The notes beneath the pieces are model-generated. The model had not been told where the DNA came from. It did not search any database and saw only the letters and a program-made list of their open reading frames with translations. A program made the position numbers and the translations under genes. Shown piece after piece: positions 25,827 to 34,911 of a DNA stretch of 57,148 nucleotides. This DNA comes from JAYRWN01 sp041917975. GTDB lineage: Bacteria; Bacteroidota; Bacteroidia; Chitinophagales; Saprospiraceae. Within the stretch, counting starts at the first letter, position 1. Each line of letters starts with the position of its first letter. The DNA is taken from assembly GCA_041917975.1 (NCBI GenBank), contig JAYRWN010000102.1:1-57148 (forward strand), given 5' to 3'.

Positions 25827-26444
25827 ATGAAATGGGGTTCTAAAAGTGCGGCCCGCACAGATGCCTTGCGCCAACTGGCATTTTCGTTAAACTTACAATT
25901 CGATCCAAAGCCTTCATTTAACGATCTGAAATTGTTAAAATCCTTTGAGTTATTTAAAATTGGCGGAAATAAAAAGGTTTTAAATCATTGCAGTAAAGTG
26001 GACGATTTACTGGAATATAAATACCAGATCTTTGATTACGAATACACCGTCCAAGCGGGCAATACACCGGTCACTTTTAAACAAACGGTGTTGTTTATTT
26101 TAGGCCAGCGCCTGGAGTTACCCATCTTCCGTTTAAGACCGGAAACCTGGCTGGACCGCATCGGCAGGTACCTGGGTTGGGATGACATAGATTTTCATAA
26201 TTATCCCGAATTTTCTCATCAATATTTCCTGGTGGGAGATGATGAGGACCTGGTCAGGCATTTTTTTGATGACCGTACGTTACACTTCCTGACCTTGCAC
26301 GACGGGTGGCATCTGGAAGGTGTGGGGTTTTTTATGATCATGTATAAAAAAGGGAAACTTCTCCCACCACCGGAAATCAAAAAATTGCACCAGGTGGGTC
26401 TTGAATTATTTGATATTTTTAAAGAATACCGGGTATTAAAATAA
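25827..26444 (+). CDS. Conserved cytosolic protein of unknown function
   Basis: A 205-residue soluble protein without signal or membrane segments. The pattern (YQIFDYEYTV, FKQTVLFILGQRLELPIFRLRPE, DIDFHNYPEFSHQYFLVGDDEDLVRHFF, then WHLEGVGFFMIMYKKGKLLPPPEIKKL) reads like a family seen across many bacteria but without an assigned role. It gives a compact alpha/beta protein. It is packed between the DUF1080 gene (17 bases) and the next unknown gene (13 bases), so it probably belongs to the same transcript. Confidence 0.7.
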   Translation: MKWGSKSAARTDALRQLAFSLNLQFDPKPSFNDLKLLKSFELFKIGGNKKVLNHCSKVDDLLEYKYQIFDYEYTVQAGNTPVTFKQTVLFILGQRLELPIFRLRPETWLDRIGRYLGWDDIDFHNYPEFSHQYFLVGDDEDLVRHFFDDRTLHFLTLHDGWHLEGVGFFMIMYKKGKLLPPPEIKKLHQVGLELFDIFKEYRVLK

Positions 26445-26457
26445 AAACACTCAAGAC

Positions 26458-27306
26458 ATGAACCATGAAAAAAATTATAAAAGCAATTCAAAAAATAAGC
26501 AGGAAGTATACCATATTTCTGCCATTTATCAGCAACTTTTAGCTAAACGAAGCGATAATCTTACCTCCCAATATGCGGTATATTTAATTGACTTGCTCAG
26601 GCGGCATTTGGAAAAAGTAGAAAGTTTGCAGGAGTTACAGTTTTTTCTTGATATGACTTTCCGAGCCTGGAATGTGGCCATATTCGATGATCTTAATTTA
26701 GCATCTATCCGAAAAAAAGTGCGAAAAAATTTGGATAAAGAGGCCCAAATTTTTATAGACCATTTCTTTATGGCTATGGTCCGTGACAAACGCAAAATAT
26801 ATCCTGACCATGATTTGTGCATTACACAAGTAGAAGTGACTAAGCACCAATTGGGATTTGATTTAACATTGACTTTACTCACCCTGGAAGATTATCTTGA
26901 CCTGGAGTCTGGGGAGGAGGAGGAAGATGATGAGGATGTCATGTCTGAAGAGGAATTTTTAGATATGATTCCTGGACCGATAGACCGGGTGGGTTTATTA
27001 GTGACACCAAAACCTGAGTTTCTCCAATGGCTCAAAGAAATATTCCCCCGTCATAATAATATAACGACATTAGACTCCATGTTGTATTTAATCTATCTAC
27101 CGGAATCACCAAGCAAGGTGGGTAAACTAAGTAAAGAAAAATACAATGATATATTTGAACTGGAAATAACCAGGGCACTAAATGACCCTGATCCCGGGAT
27201 AATCCAAAAGATCAATTATAATAAATTTATAACCTTTTTTCAACTGCAATGGATTTATAAAATTTTCGACACCGAGTATGATCATGTATCCAAAGAGGAG
27301 TTTTAA
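26458..27306 (+). CDS. Acidic cytosolic protein of unknown function
   Basis: A 282-residue soluble protein, not recognised. The N-terminal half is helical and charged (YQQLLAKRSDNLTSQYAVYLIDLLRRHLEKVE...). The middle has an acidic stretch ESGEEEEDDEDVMSEEEF (about 150-168). The second half has mixed helices ending FITFFQLQWIYKIFD. No signal peptide, membrane segment or catalytic motif is seen. It lies 13 bases after the previous unknown gene and is the last of the plus-strand set before the minus-strand GH144 group. Confidence 0.65.
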   Translation: MNHEKNYKSNSKNKQEVYHISAIYQQLLAKRSDNLTSQYAVYLIDLLRRHLEKVESLQELQFFLDMTFRAWNVAIFDDLNLASIRKKVRKNLDKEAQIFIDHFFMAMVRDKRKIYPDHDLCITQVEVTKHQLGFDLTLTLLTLEDYLDLESGEEEEDDEDVMSEEEFLDMIPGPIDRVGLLVTPKPEFLQWLKEIFPRHNNITTLDSMLYLIYLPESPSKVGKLSKEKYNDIFELEITRALNDPDPGIIQKINYNKFITFFQLQWIYKIFDTEYDHVSKEEF

Positions 27307-27383
27307 AGTCTAATGGCCAAAGATGCCAGTTTTAATGCGGTTGTTTTGTAGTATTTAAGCTATTTTATCTGGGTACAGCATGG

Positions 27384-28607
27384 TCAGAGCATTTCCTCCC
27401 CTTTAAATGGGCTGCGAGGCACCCAGGAAAAGTCCGTTTCCAGTGTACGGTATATTCTCGGCAGCAAGGCGTTAATGAACGGGTTGGTATGTCGCAGATA
27501 ACAGTGCATATCATAACCAATGGCTCCTACGCTACTCTTAATCTCCATAGCGGTGCGTCCCATAATAATCCGTTTCACCCGGTGGTGAATAGCGAAATCA
27601 ATTAGTTTCAATAACATATTTAAATACAACTGAATGGAGTTATTCAAGCGATGATCGTAGCCCAGGAAATGAGCCTCCAGAATATTATCATGGATAAAAT
27701 AACTGCAAAAACCTACCAATTCATTGTGAATGAAAAATCCATGCATAAAAAATTGTCCGGAAAAATTTTTATACATGGTAGAGAAATAATCCGGGTGTAA
27801 ATGGAATAAATTAAAATCGGCATTTTTTACCACCTGCTCATACAGGGCATACATGTGGTATTTGTAGTTATCTACTTCCTCCGGCGACAAGGTCCGGCAT
27901 TGCAAGCTGGCTGCTTTTTTTAACGCCCGATTGGCCCTGATCCGGTATTTAGAACTTAAAGCCTGAAGATAGTCATCAAGGCTCTGCCACCGATCAGGCA
28001 AATCCATGATCATGTTCGGGTGAGCTTTGAAGCGGAAATAACAACATGGGCTCATGGGAGCCACGCCGGGTTGATCAAAAAAATCTTTAACAAAAATTAA
28101 GCTTATTTTTTGCCCTTGCTTTTTCAAATGTTGCAACATACGCGGTATGGCCCAGGTGAGTAATTGTTCATGCTCAGTGGAAGGTACCCCATGCACGGCA
28201 TGTTCACCGGTGAGTAATAAATTACCCACCACCATGGTTTTAAGTTTAATCCACCCGGCCAGGCGCTGTTTTATATTTTGTTTCAACTTAACCCGCCAGT
28301 CTCCTGTTTCTTCCTGCAAAGGATTGCTTAAGCTCTTATCCGCCTCGTATAACATGATTTGGGCTGGGATAATCGCCTTTACCCGACCATCTTCGCGCAC
28401 CAGGCTGTACAAAAAAGTCATCCCCTCCGGTGGCACTGTTTCGACCACCCCTAAGAAACGCTCTGACATAAAAAAGCCTGGCTGTGTAGCGTCCCAGGTA
28501 CTGTACATTTCGTCAATGGTGCGATAAAAAGAGATACTTAGTGTAGGAAACTCAGGAATAGTCAATGTGTCATCCTTGCTGAACGCTTTACAAAGTGATG
28601 TATTCAT
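27384..28607 (-). CDS. FemAB/GNAT-like acyltransferase
   Basis: 407 residues when started at ATG 28607. A longer frame would open with a TTG at 28751 but would overlap the GH144 gene and has no family-like content there. The second half has the GNAT/FemAB-like lines SKYRIRANRALKKA, HLHPDYFSTMYKNF, GFFIHNELVGFCSYFIHDNILEAHFLGYD and IHHRVKRIIMGRTAMEIKSSVGA. These fit a double-GNAT aminoacyl/acyl-transferase acting on a cell-surface precursor or small molecule. It lacks a signal peptide, so it is cytosolic. It is 116 bases downstream of the GH144 gene on the same strand. The acceptor cannot be predicted. Confidence 0.75.
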   Translation of the reverse strand: MNTSLCKAFSKDDTLTIPEFPTLSISFYRTIDEMYSTWDATQPGFFMSERFLGVVETVPPEGMTFLYSLVREDGRVKAIIPAQIMLYEADKSLSNPLQEETGDWRVKLKQNIKQRLAGWIKLKTMVVGNLLLTGEHAVHGVPSTEHEQLLTWAIPRMLQHLKKQGQKISLIFVKDFFDQPGVAPMSPCCYFRFKAHPNMIMDLPDRWQSLDDYLQALSSKYRIRANRALKKAASLQCRTLSPEEVDNYKYHMYALYEQVVKNADFNLFHLHPDYFSTMYKNFSGQFFMHGFFIHNELVGFCSYFIHDNILEAHFLGYDHRLNNSIQLYLNMLLKLIDFAIHHRVKRIIMGRTAMEIKSSVGAIGYDMHCYLRHTNPFINALLPRIYRTLETDFSWVPRSPFKGEEML

Positions 28608-28723
28608 TGGCGGTGAGAAACAGTAACAATGATGATATAAACAAAAGTAAACAAGCTGCAGAAAGTTAAGTTTTTGTCTATAACGTTTTCTATTGAAAAA
28701 CGTATACTCCCGAATAGAGATGA

Positions 28724-30316
28724 TTATTCGCGAACCACTATTTTTAGCCAATCAATCACTTCACCGTCCGCTTGCAGACTAAGATTATGCACACCTGGTG
28801 ACAAGTCAGGACCCAGGTCAAGTCGGAGGTAACCATCTGTAGGGATGTAATTATCCCAGATCCGCTTTTGCCCTTCTCCCAACCATCCTAACAAATCTAA
28901 AGTTAATGGTCCGGAGGATGGCTGAATAAATAACTCAACTTCATAGGTGTCGCGATCCGGGTGGCGGATGAGATCTACGCTATAGTTGCGTTTTTCTCTC
29001 ACGGCATAGGCGAATCCTGTTTTAGGCTGCGGAGAGTGTATTCCCGCCTGCCGTAGACCACGTTGCACATCTTCACGGCTCATAAACAAAGACCAAGGCA
29101 ATCCCGAACGATAATTTTCGATCATCACCACAATGGGCCCCTGATCAATAGCCAGATATTGGGGCGAAAACCAGCGGTCGTACAGACTAAATGCGTCGCG
29201 AAATCCAAAAGGGCCCCACAAACTGTCTTTTAGCTGATAAAAATAGCGCATGGCTTGCAGGGCATAATAAGGCGTGTACGGAAACGATGACAACGCGGCA
29301 GTAGGTGCAATAGTGCCGTTATCTCCTGCCGGATTATGTGCACCGTAGCCATAATAATCGTCGCTGGCCGTCAGTCCCCAATTTTCCGGTGAATACTGAA
29401 AATAAACGGGGGCTTCATCCATACAATAAGTCCGGTTGATGAGCGTATGGGTTACATTGTGCCTCCAATAAAAGGTGCGATCATCTTGCATCTCTTTAGG
29501 ATTTAATCCTAAAAATGAATAATGGGCAAAAAATAAAGGACCTCCATAAGGAAATCCAAGGTCCAAATGATAGCCCACATAATCTCTCGGCGTGTTAAAT
29601 TCCTTTCCACCGCGCCAGCACGATTGATATACCATGCTGTCAATGGGATGAGTGGGTGAGGCCAAAGCCAGGATGTAGGTGATGAGGCACTCATTAAATC
29701 CGCCAATGGCAAAATTCATTTTCCAGCCATAGGTAGGTGACCAATGCCAATATAACTTATCGTCTGTCCCTTGCGTATACCAATCCCATTCCACGGACTC
29801 CCATAACAATTGGATATCGGCATGCAACCGCTTTTCCTCCTGATTATCTCCGGTAAAATAACTCTGAGCCATCAACAAGCCGTTGATCAAATATGAGGTC
29901 TCCACGATATCACCACCATCATCGTGTTTACTAAACGGCACCACCTGGCCGGTACGCCCATTTATCCAATGTGGCCAAGCCCCATGAAACCGATCACACT
30001 TAGCCAGGAATTGAATGATCTTCTGCAGACGTGCGATCCCTTCTTGGCGGGTAATCCATCCGCGATGCACACCAACCACTAAACACATGATGCCAAATCC
30101 AGAGCCCCCGGAGGTCACTACCTCGGGGGTGGAGGTACGTTCCGGAATTAAACCACTGACCGGGTGGGCAAAATCCCAAAAATACCGGAACGTGGCTTCC
30201 TGTACCGTATCTAACAATGCTTTGGTTGATAAAGTAATTGGTTGACCGGAAGTAAGCTCCATCTGTCCTGGTCGACAAGCCATAACCAAAACTATGAACC
30301 AAATACACCAGCGCAT
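28724..30316 (-). CDS. Glucoamylase-fold family protein, GH144-type beta-1,2-glucan hydrolase candidate
   Basis: A 530-residue lipoprotein (lipobox VMAC, Cys14) with an (alpha/alpha)6 catalytic domain of the 'glycoamylase' family. Signatures are ATFRYFWDFAHPVSGLIPERT near residue 40, GGSGFGIMCLVVGVHRGWI, HDDGGDIVETSYLINGLLMAQ and GLTASDDYYGYGAHNP, plus DQGPIVVMIENYRSGL late. Bacteroidota members include GH144 endo-beta-1,2-glucanases and sophorose-releasing enzymes. A further ~80 residues at the end resemble a small beta-sandwich. It should work in the periplasm or on the surface. It is 74 bases after the UnbV-type lipoprotein gene, so the two are likely one operon. No SusC/SusD pair is seen in the window. 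Confidence 0.85.
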   Translation of the reverse strand: MRWCIWFIVLVMACRPGQMELTSGQPITLSTKALLDTVQEATFRYFWDFAHPVSGLIPERTSTPEVVTSGGSGFGIMCLVVGVHRGWITRQEGIARLQKIIQFLAKCDRFHGAWPHWINGRTGQVVPFSKHDDGGDIVETSYLINGLLMAQSYFTGDNQEEKRLHADIQLLWESVEWDWYTQGTDDKLYWHWSPTYGWKMNFAIGGFNECLITYILALASPTHPIDSMVYQSCWRGGKEFNTPRDYVGYHLDLGFPYGGPLFFAHYSFLGLNPKEMQDDRTFYWRHNVTHTLINRTYCMDEAPVYFQYSPENWGLTASDDYYGYGAHNPAGDNGTIAPTAALSSFPYTPYYALQAMRYFYQLKDSLWGPFGFRDAFSLYDRWFSPQYLAIDQGPIVVMIENYRSGLPWSLFMSREDVQRGLRQAGIHSPQPKTGFAYAVREKRNYSVDLIRHPDRDTYEVELFIQPSSGPLTLDLLGWLGEGQKRIWDNYIPTDGYLRLDLGPDLSPGVHNLSLQADGEVIDWLKIVVRE

Positions 30317-30390
30317 AACCGTATAAATTCTTGGTTAAATTACCACCTGTAATGTAATAATCCACTGACTTTGGATAAAAAGAAGTCGGG

Positions 30391-33300
30391 TTACCTCGTC
30401 CATAACCTTAACCGGTCGTTATTGCAGCCAAGGAGCAGAGCCGGTTGTTGTTTGACCCGAATCCAGGCCATACTCTGAACCTGCCAGGGAAAATACAATC
30501 CGCTGAGTGACGGTGGTAATGCCGAAAATTTTAGAGCTCCGAGGTTTTTCAGGACCACCCCGTTCAGCGCATCCTGACGGATCGTGCGTTCATCGGTGTG
30601 AAAGTTATTGCCGGCCAGAAGTAAATCCACCCGACCGTCATCGTCCATATCCTGCACCAGAATGGCGTGGACCGGTCCATTTTGAGCATCCACCGGTAAA
30701 TCATGGGGGATAAATTGTCCACCACCGGTATTTTCCAGAATCTGACTGCGCCATTGATTCACTGATTTAATCGTAACTTTCTGCAATATATCGGCTCCAA
30801 ATATGTCCGTCACAGAGGCTTGCGCCACGCCACGATAGCCGGAATATTTTTTTTGCACCGTTTTAAACCTTGAACTTAACGTCCCATATCCTTGGACCGG
30901 GTAAAACGTTTCGTTAGTTTTATAGGCCAGCAAAAGACTGGTCGTTCCGGCGGTATCCAACTCTCCGGAAATAAGATAAAGCGGTTGTAAAGCGTAAGCC
31001 GCATAAAGGTGATTGTTGCCGGCATTACCCAGCACTACATCCTGATCGCCATCCTGATCCAGGTCGGCAACCTGCAGAGCCGTCCACCATCCGCTGGATT
31101 GCAGGTGGGCCGGGGACCAAAGGTGCCTTTGCCAGCGTCCTCCTTCATTTTTAAGCATGGTCACCGGCATCCAATCGCCAGCCAACACCATATCCAGATC
31201 TTTATCCCCATCGAAGTCAATCCACGCCCCGCTGGTGACTGTGCCGACACTCTTTAAATCGGGAGCCAGTTCACCCGTTACATCGGTATAAGTTAAACGA
31301 CCGGTTTCCTTAAGTTGATTTTTTAATAAGTACGAATTCGCCGGCGCCGGATATGCTCCCGGTACACAACGCGTGGTAACCAACAAATCCAGGTCTCCAT
31401 CGCCATCCATATCAGCAGGTAGAACCCGGCTGCCACTTTCATAAAACTCGGGCAACACCTGTTCGCTTTTTTTATAAATACCGGTACCGTCGTTAAGGTA
31501 TAGCCGATCCTGGTAGGTATGGGTCCCGGCAGGGTATTCCACGCCTCCACTCACCACGTATAAATCCTGATCACCGTCTGCATCCGCATCAAAAAAAGCC
31601 GCATCGACATCCTCGGAATAGGCATCTTGGCTCCAGGGTTGACTGCCGATGGGATAAAATGTACCATCAGCATATTGACGGTAGAGAACGCCTGATTTTG
31701 AAATGGCACCACCTACGAATACATCCGCTATGTCATTGGCATTAATATCCCCTACCGCCAGTGCCGGACCCTGGCGAGATAAACGAAAAGGTAATCCGGG
31801 TTGAATAACAAAATCGTTGTACGTGTTTTCCTGATGCACAAATTCCAGGGCGGCTGTTTCAGTCCGCTCGCTAAACCATGGTTTATTCACCAGGGCCACC
31901 TCCGCAGGTCCGGCAGAAACAACATCGACGGATATCGTTTGCCCGGTATTCACCTGATGCATGCGGGTCTGAGAACCCTCAGGCCAGGAAATAACAAGGG
32001 TATCGATAACCTGCGCCTTACCGACACCGAAAATCAGGCGAGGATCTGACGCGGAATAAAATCCCCGGGCAGAGGTATTTTCCAGCGTTTGATGTTTACC
32101 CCCATAATAAATATCTGCTCTTACTCCCGGCATTTGGTACGCCTGTCCATTTTTTTTAAGGGTCAATGTTAAGGAACGATTTCCGGTTTGCTGGGCTGCT
32201 CTGTTTTCATAGACGGTAACCGGCGTATTGAGATTATTAGTAATCAGATCCAGATCCCCATCATTATCCAGGTCCGCATAAACTGCTGCCGGGGAAGTCA
32301 GTCCGGAAAAAAAACCCCAATCGGCAGTTTGATTGGTAAAGGTAAGATCACCTTGATTCTTAAAAAAATGATGTGCACCCGGAGAGGCAGGTAATATCTT
32401 TAGTAAATCTTCCAGTTTAAGAAAATCCCAGGCATCCACTTCTTTGGTTTCCGGGTGAATTTTGACGTATTCTGTCAACTTGGTTTGCAGATATTTATCC
32501 GTAGCTAAAACCGCATCGATGTTGCGTAAATCGGCCGGAGTACCGCTGGTGTAAAACAAATCCTTATACCCATCGAGATCTGCATCCAGGGCCAATACAC
32601 TCCAGGTCCACCCGGTATAGATTATCCCCGCTCTGGCGGCAACATTATAAAATGCAGGCGGGTCCTGCGCCAGACCGGCATGGACCTGTAAGGCATTGCC
32701 CATTACCTGCCGGTGACCACCTGCATCCTCGACTTCAGCGGCTCCCTCGGCATCCAATCCGCTGGCCAGATATTTAAATTCGTGAATGGTGCTTGAATTA
32801 AGGTCCGTGGTAAGGATATCCAGAAACCCATCGTTATTCAGGTCAGCCACATCACAGCCTTTGGTCAGGTAACCTATGTGGCCGGTACCCTGGATACCAT
32901 CGGTAAATGTGCCATCCTTCTGATTAAGAAATAAAAAGTCGGCACCTTCGTAATCGTTGGTCACATATAAATCCGGCCACCGATCACCATTAAAATCCGC
33001 ACTCACGGCACTGTTGGCATATCCGGGACGGCCAATGCGCGAAGCAGACGTGACATCGACAAAAATGGAATCGCGATTTTCCATCAACCGGCAGCCGTAA
33101 ATGGTATCCATCCAACTTTGATCGCCCAAGGGAGAAAATAAACCTGGGTTGGGCGGTTGATTGACCAGATAACAGTCTAAATCACCATCCCGGTCATAGT
33201 CAAACCAGTTGGCATGCTGGGTACGCCAGAAATCATTCAACCCATAACGTGTAGATAATTCTTTGAACGTAGTATCCCCTTGATTGATGTAGAGTTCATT

Positions 33301-33774
33301 GATGCGCAAATTGGGCTGGTCATCGTATAAACTTTTAGATACGTAAATATCCAGCCAGCCGTCACCATTGACATCCACCATATTCACCCCGGTGGTCCAT
33401 CCGCCATCCCGCAGCAGCCCGGCCTTTTCCGAAATATCCATAAAACGCATCTGACCGAGATTGAGAAATAATTTATCCGGGGTCTGATTGCCGCCAAAAT
33501 ACAAATCCACCCAGCCGTCATTATTGATGTCTCCGATGGCTATGCCTGCGCCATTATAAAAATTATTATAGATAAGGATGTTAGCCCCCATGCTGTCTAC
33601 GGCCCGGTTGATAAATCCCAGCCCTGTTTTTGCCGAATCCAAGACCTGAAATAAGGGTCCGGAAGGTGTTACCAGATTTTCAACGGGTTTCTCTGCCATC
33701 GGTGCAGGTTTAACACCACATGACCACCAACAACATACACCGGTAAGGACGATTAAGTATTCAGAAAAGCGCAT
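30391..33774 (-). CDS. FG-GAP/VCBS-repeat lipoprotein with ASPIC/UnbV domain
   Basis: A 1127-residue lipoprotein (Cys19 in WWSC). About a dozen FG-GAP/VCBS blades carry calcium-type loops such as DINNDGWVDLYFGG, DVNGDGWLDIYV, DYDRDGDLDCYLV and DLDNDGDLDLITN. These are split by an ASPIC/UnbV domain at about residues 540-625 (SARGFYSASDPRLIFGVG, DTLVISWPEGS). It forms a beta-propeller array on the surface or in the periplasm. In Bacteroidota such proteins usually stand beside carbohydrate-uptake genes. Here the GH144-type enzyme follows directly. A binding or scaffold role for a glycan is likely but inferred from context. Confidence 0.86.
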   Translation of the reverse strand: MRFSEYLIVLTGVCCWWSCGVKPAPMAEKPVENLVTPSGPLFQVLDSAKTGLGFINRAVDSMGANILIYNNFYNGAGIAIGDINNDGWVDLYFGGNQTPDKLFLNLGQMRFMDISEKAGLLRDGGWTTGVNMVDVNGDGWLDIYVSKSLYDDQPNLRINELYINQGDTTFKELSTRYGLNDFWRTQHANWFDYDRDGDLDCYLVNQPPNPGLFSPLGDQSWMDTIYGCRLMENRDSIFVDVTSASRIGRPGYANSAVSADFNGDRWPDLYVTNDYEGADFLFLNQKDGTFTDGIQGTGHIGYLTKGCDVADLNNDGFLDILTTDLNSSTIHEFKYLASGLDAEGAAEVEDAGGHRQVMGNALQVHAGLAQDPPAFYNVAARAGIIYTGWTWSVLALDADLDGYKDLFYTSGTPADLRNIDAVLATDKYLQTKLTEYVKIHPETKEVDAWDFLKLEDLLKILPASPGAHHFFKNQGDLTFTNQTADWGFFSGLTSPAAVYADLDNDGDLDLITNNLNTPVTVYENRAAQQTGNRSLTLTLKKNGQAYQMPGVRADIYYGGKHQTLENTSARGFYSASDPRLIFGVGKAQVIDTLVISWPEGSQTRMHQVNTGQTISVDVVSAGPAEVALVNKPWFSERTETAALEFVHQENTYNDFVIQPGLPFRLSRQGPALAVGDINANDIADVFVGGAISKSGVLYRQYADGTFYPIGSQPWSQDAYSEDVDAAFFDADADGDQDLYVVSGGVEYPAGTHTYQDRLYLNDGTGIYKKSEQVLPEFYESGSRVLPADMDGDGDLDLLVTTRCVPGAYPAPANSYLLKNQLKETGRLTYTDVTGELAPDLKSVGTVTSGAWIDFDGDKDLDMVLAGDWMPVTMLKNEGGRWQRHLWSPAHLQSSGWWTALQVADLDQDGDQDVVLGNAGNNHLYAAYALQPLYLISGELDTAGTTSLLLAYKTNETFYPVQGYGTLSSRFKTVQKKYSGYRGVAQASVTDIFGADILQKVTIKSVNQWRSQILENTGGGQFIPHDLPVDAQNGPVHAILVQDMDDDGRVDLLLAGNNFHTDERTIRQDALNGVVLKNLGALKFSALPPSLSGLYFPWQVQSMAWIRVKQQPALLLGCNNDRLRLWTR

Positions 33775-33889
33775 AAATGAAAAGATAGATTAAAAGAGCG
33801 ACAAATATCGTTTTTACTCCTTAGATTACCAATCCGGGATGATTATCCCCTGCTGGTAACGATTGATCAATGCGGTTTGCTAAAGCATA

Positions 33890-34426
33890 ATGACCAGTTT
33901 TTATCTTAAATCCATAGTTAACCGGGAAGAATTTTTTGCCCTGGATAACTTGTATCACCATTGTTTCGGGGTCTCCAGTGTACCCACCGGGACATTGGCA
34001 TCGTGGTGGAATGCTTTTCCGGATGGCTTGATCGGATTATTTGATCGGCAGAAGCTGGTAGGTGGATTAAGTTACTGGCCTTTATCTGCAGAAGTTTTTA
34101 CAAAATTTGTCGGCGGACTTATCCACGAAAAAGAGATACCTCCGGATCAATTCGAATTTAAACAACCGCGCCACTTGTATTTGTCTGAAATAGCTTTACT
34201 TCCCGAATACCGGGGTCAAAATTTAAGCCATCTGTTGATGGATGCCTACATGAAGCGAACTGCTCAATTTTTGCTGGCCAATTCTTCACTCACCCATATT
34301 GCCCTGGGCTTTTCACCTGAGGGCAGCAGACTATTGTTGAAAAATAATTATCACCTCCTCCGGCCGCCCCAAGACATGCCGGATGGGCAGGCTCTGTTTG
34401 TTAAAACCATAAATAATCCACGGTAA
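33890..34426 (+). CDS. GNAT-family N-acetyltransferase
   Basis: A 178-residue single-domain GNAT protein. The acetyl-CoA loop is EIALLPEYRGQNLSHLLMDAYM (about residues 106-127, with the R-G-Q-N core), followed by the IALGFSPEGSRLLLKNNYHLL strand-helix typical of motif B. The N-terminal strand LVGGLSYWPL is the usual beta-4 substrate strand. The acceptor is not known. It is transcribed alone, divergent from the UnbV gene with a 115-base gap, and followed by a long non-coding stretch. Confidence 0.82.
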   Translation: MTSFYLKSIVNREEFFALDNLYHHCFGVSSVPTGTLASWWNAFPDGLIGLFDRQKLVGGLSYWPLSAEVFTKFVGGLIHEKEIPPDQFEFKQPRHLYLSEIALLPEYRGQNLSHLLMDAYMKRTAQFLLANSSLTHIALGFSPEGSRLLLKNNYHLLRPPQDMPDGQALFVKTINNPR

Positions 34427-34911
34427 TTCACTCTTTATTTTAGTTAAAAAATTATCTAAACAGGGTAAAACGCTATTTTTTCAAATAATTATTCGGGATA
34501 ATTTATACTCTAAAATGTCCACCATCTATGATATTTCAGTATCGCACAGCATAGAACCTGAACATATATTTTTTGATCATTTTTGCCAATATTATTTTTG
34601 GTCAGTCAATTTTAATTGGTCAAGATTATTGAAAAGTTTCACCTGACAAACCAGTTTTATTACTATTATTATTATTTCAAATTTTACACACAATGATCTA
34701 TAATTCGATTTAGAAATTTGTGTATCTGTGTATTTGTTTATTTGTGTATGGGAAGTGGTTATGGTTTAAAATATCCCCACACTCACACTCCAGCTCTCAC
34801 TCAAACTTATTCAGTTCGGTCTGGTTCGGTTTAGGATTAATCCCTGGGATTGCCTACATTACGGCTTATTAAATTATGATTGGAAAATAACATATCTCTG
34901 ATTAATAGCGG
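34427..34911. other. 485-base non-coding stretch before the glycan locus
   Basis: AT-rich with no recognisable gene. It contains a simple TTTGTGTA/TTTGTTTATTTGTGTATG tract at about 34717-34750 and the GTGTGAG-type repeat at 34774-34840. The promoter for the O-antigen ligase gene should lie in its last ~80 bases, but no clear consensus was found. Confidence 0.55.
34774..34840 (-). repeat. GTGTGAG-rich intergenic repeat, copy 3
   Basis: The minus strand reads CCTAAACC...CAGACCGAACTGAATAAGTTT, then GAGTGAGAGCTGGAGTGTGAG. It shares GAACTGAATAAGT and its order with 20917-20978, and GTGAGAG.TGGAGTGTG with 8850-8890. Confidence 0.5.

Noticed and set aside
28608..28751. Extended N-terminus of the FemAB-like gene from a TTG at 28751
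   Set aside because: The extra 48 residues overlap the upstream gene, show no family similarity, and a good ATG is present at 28607.
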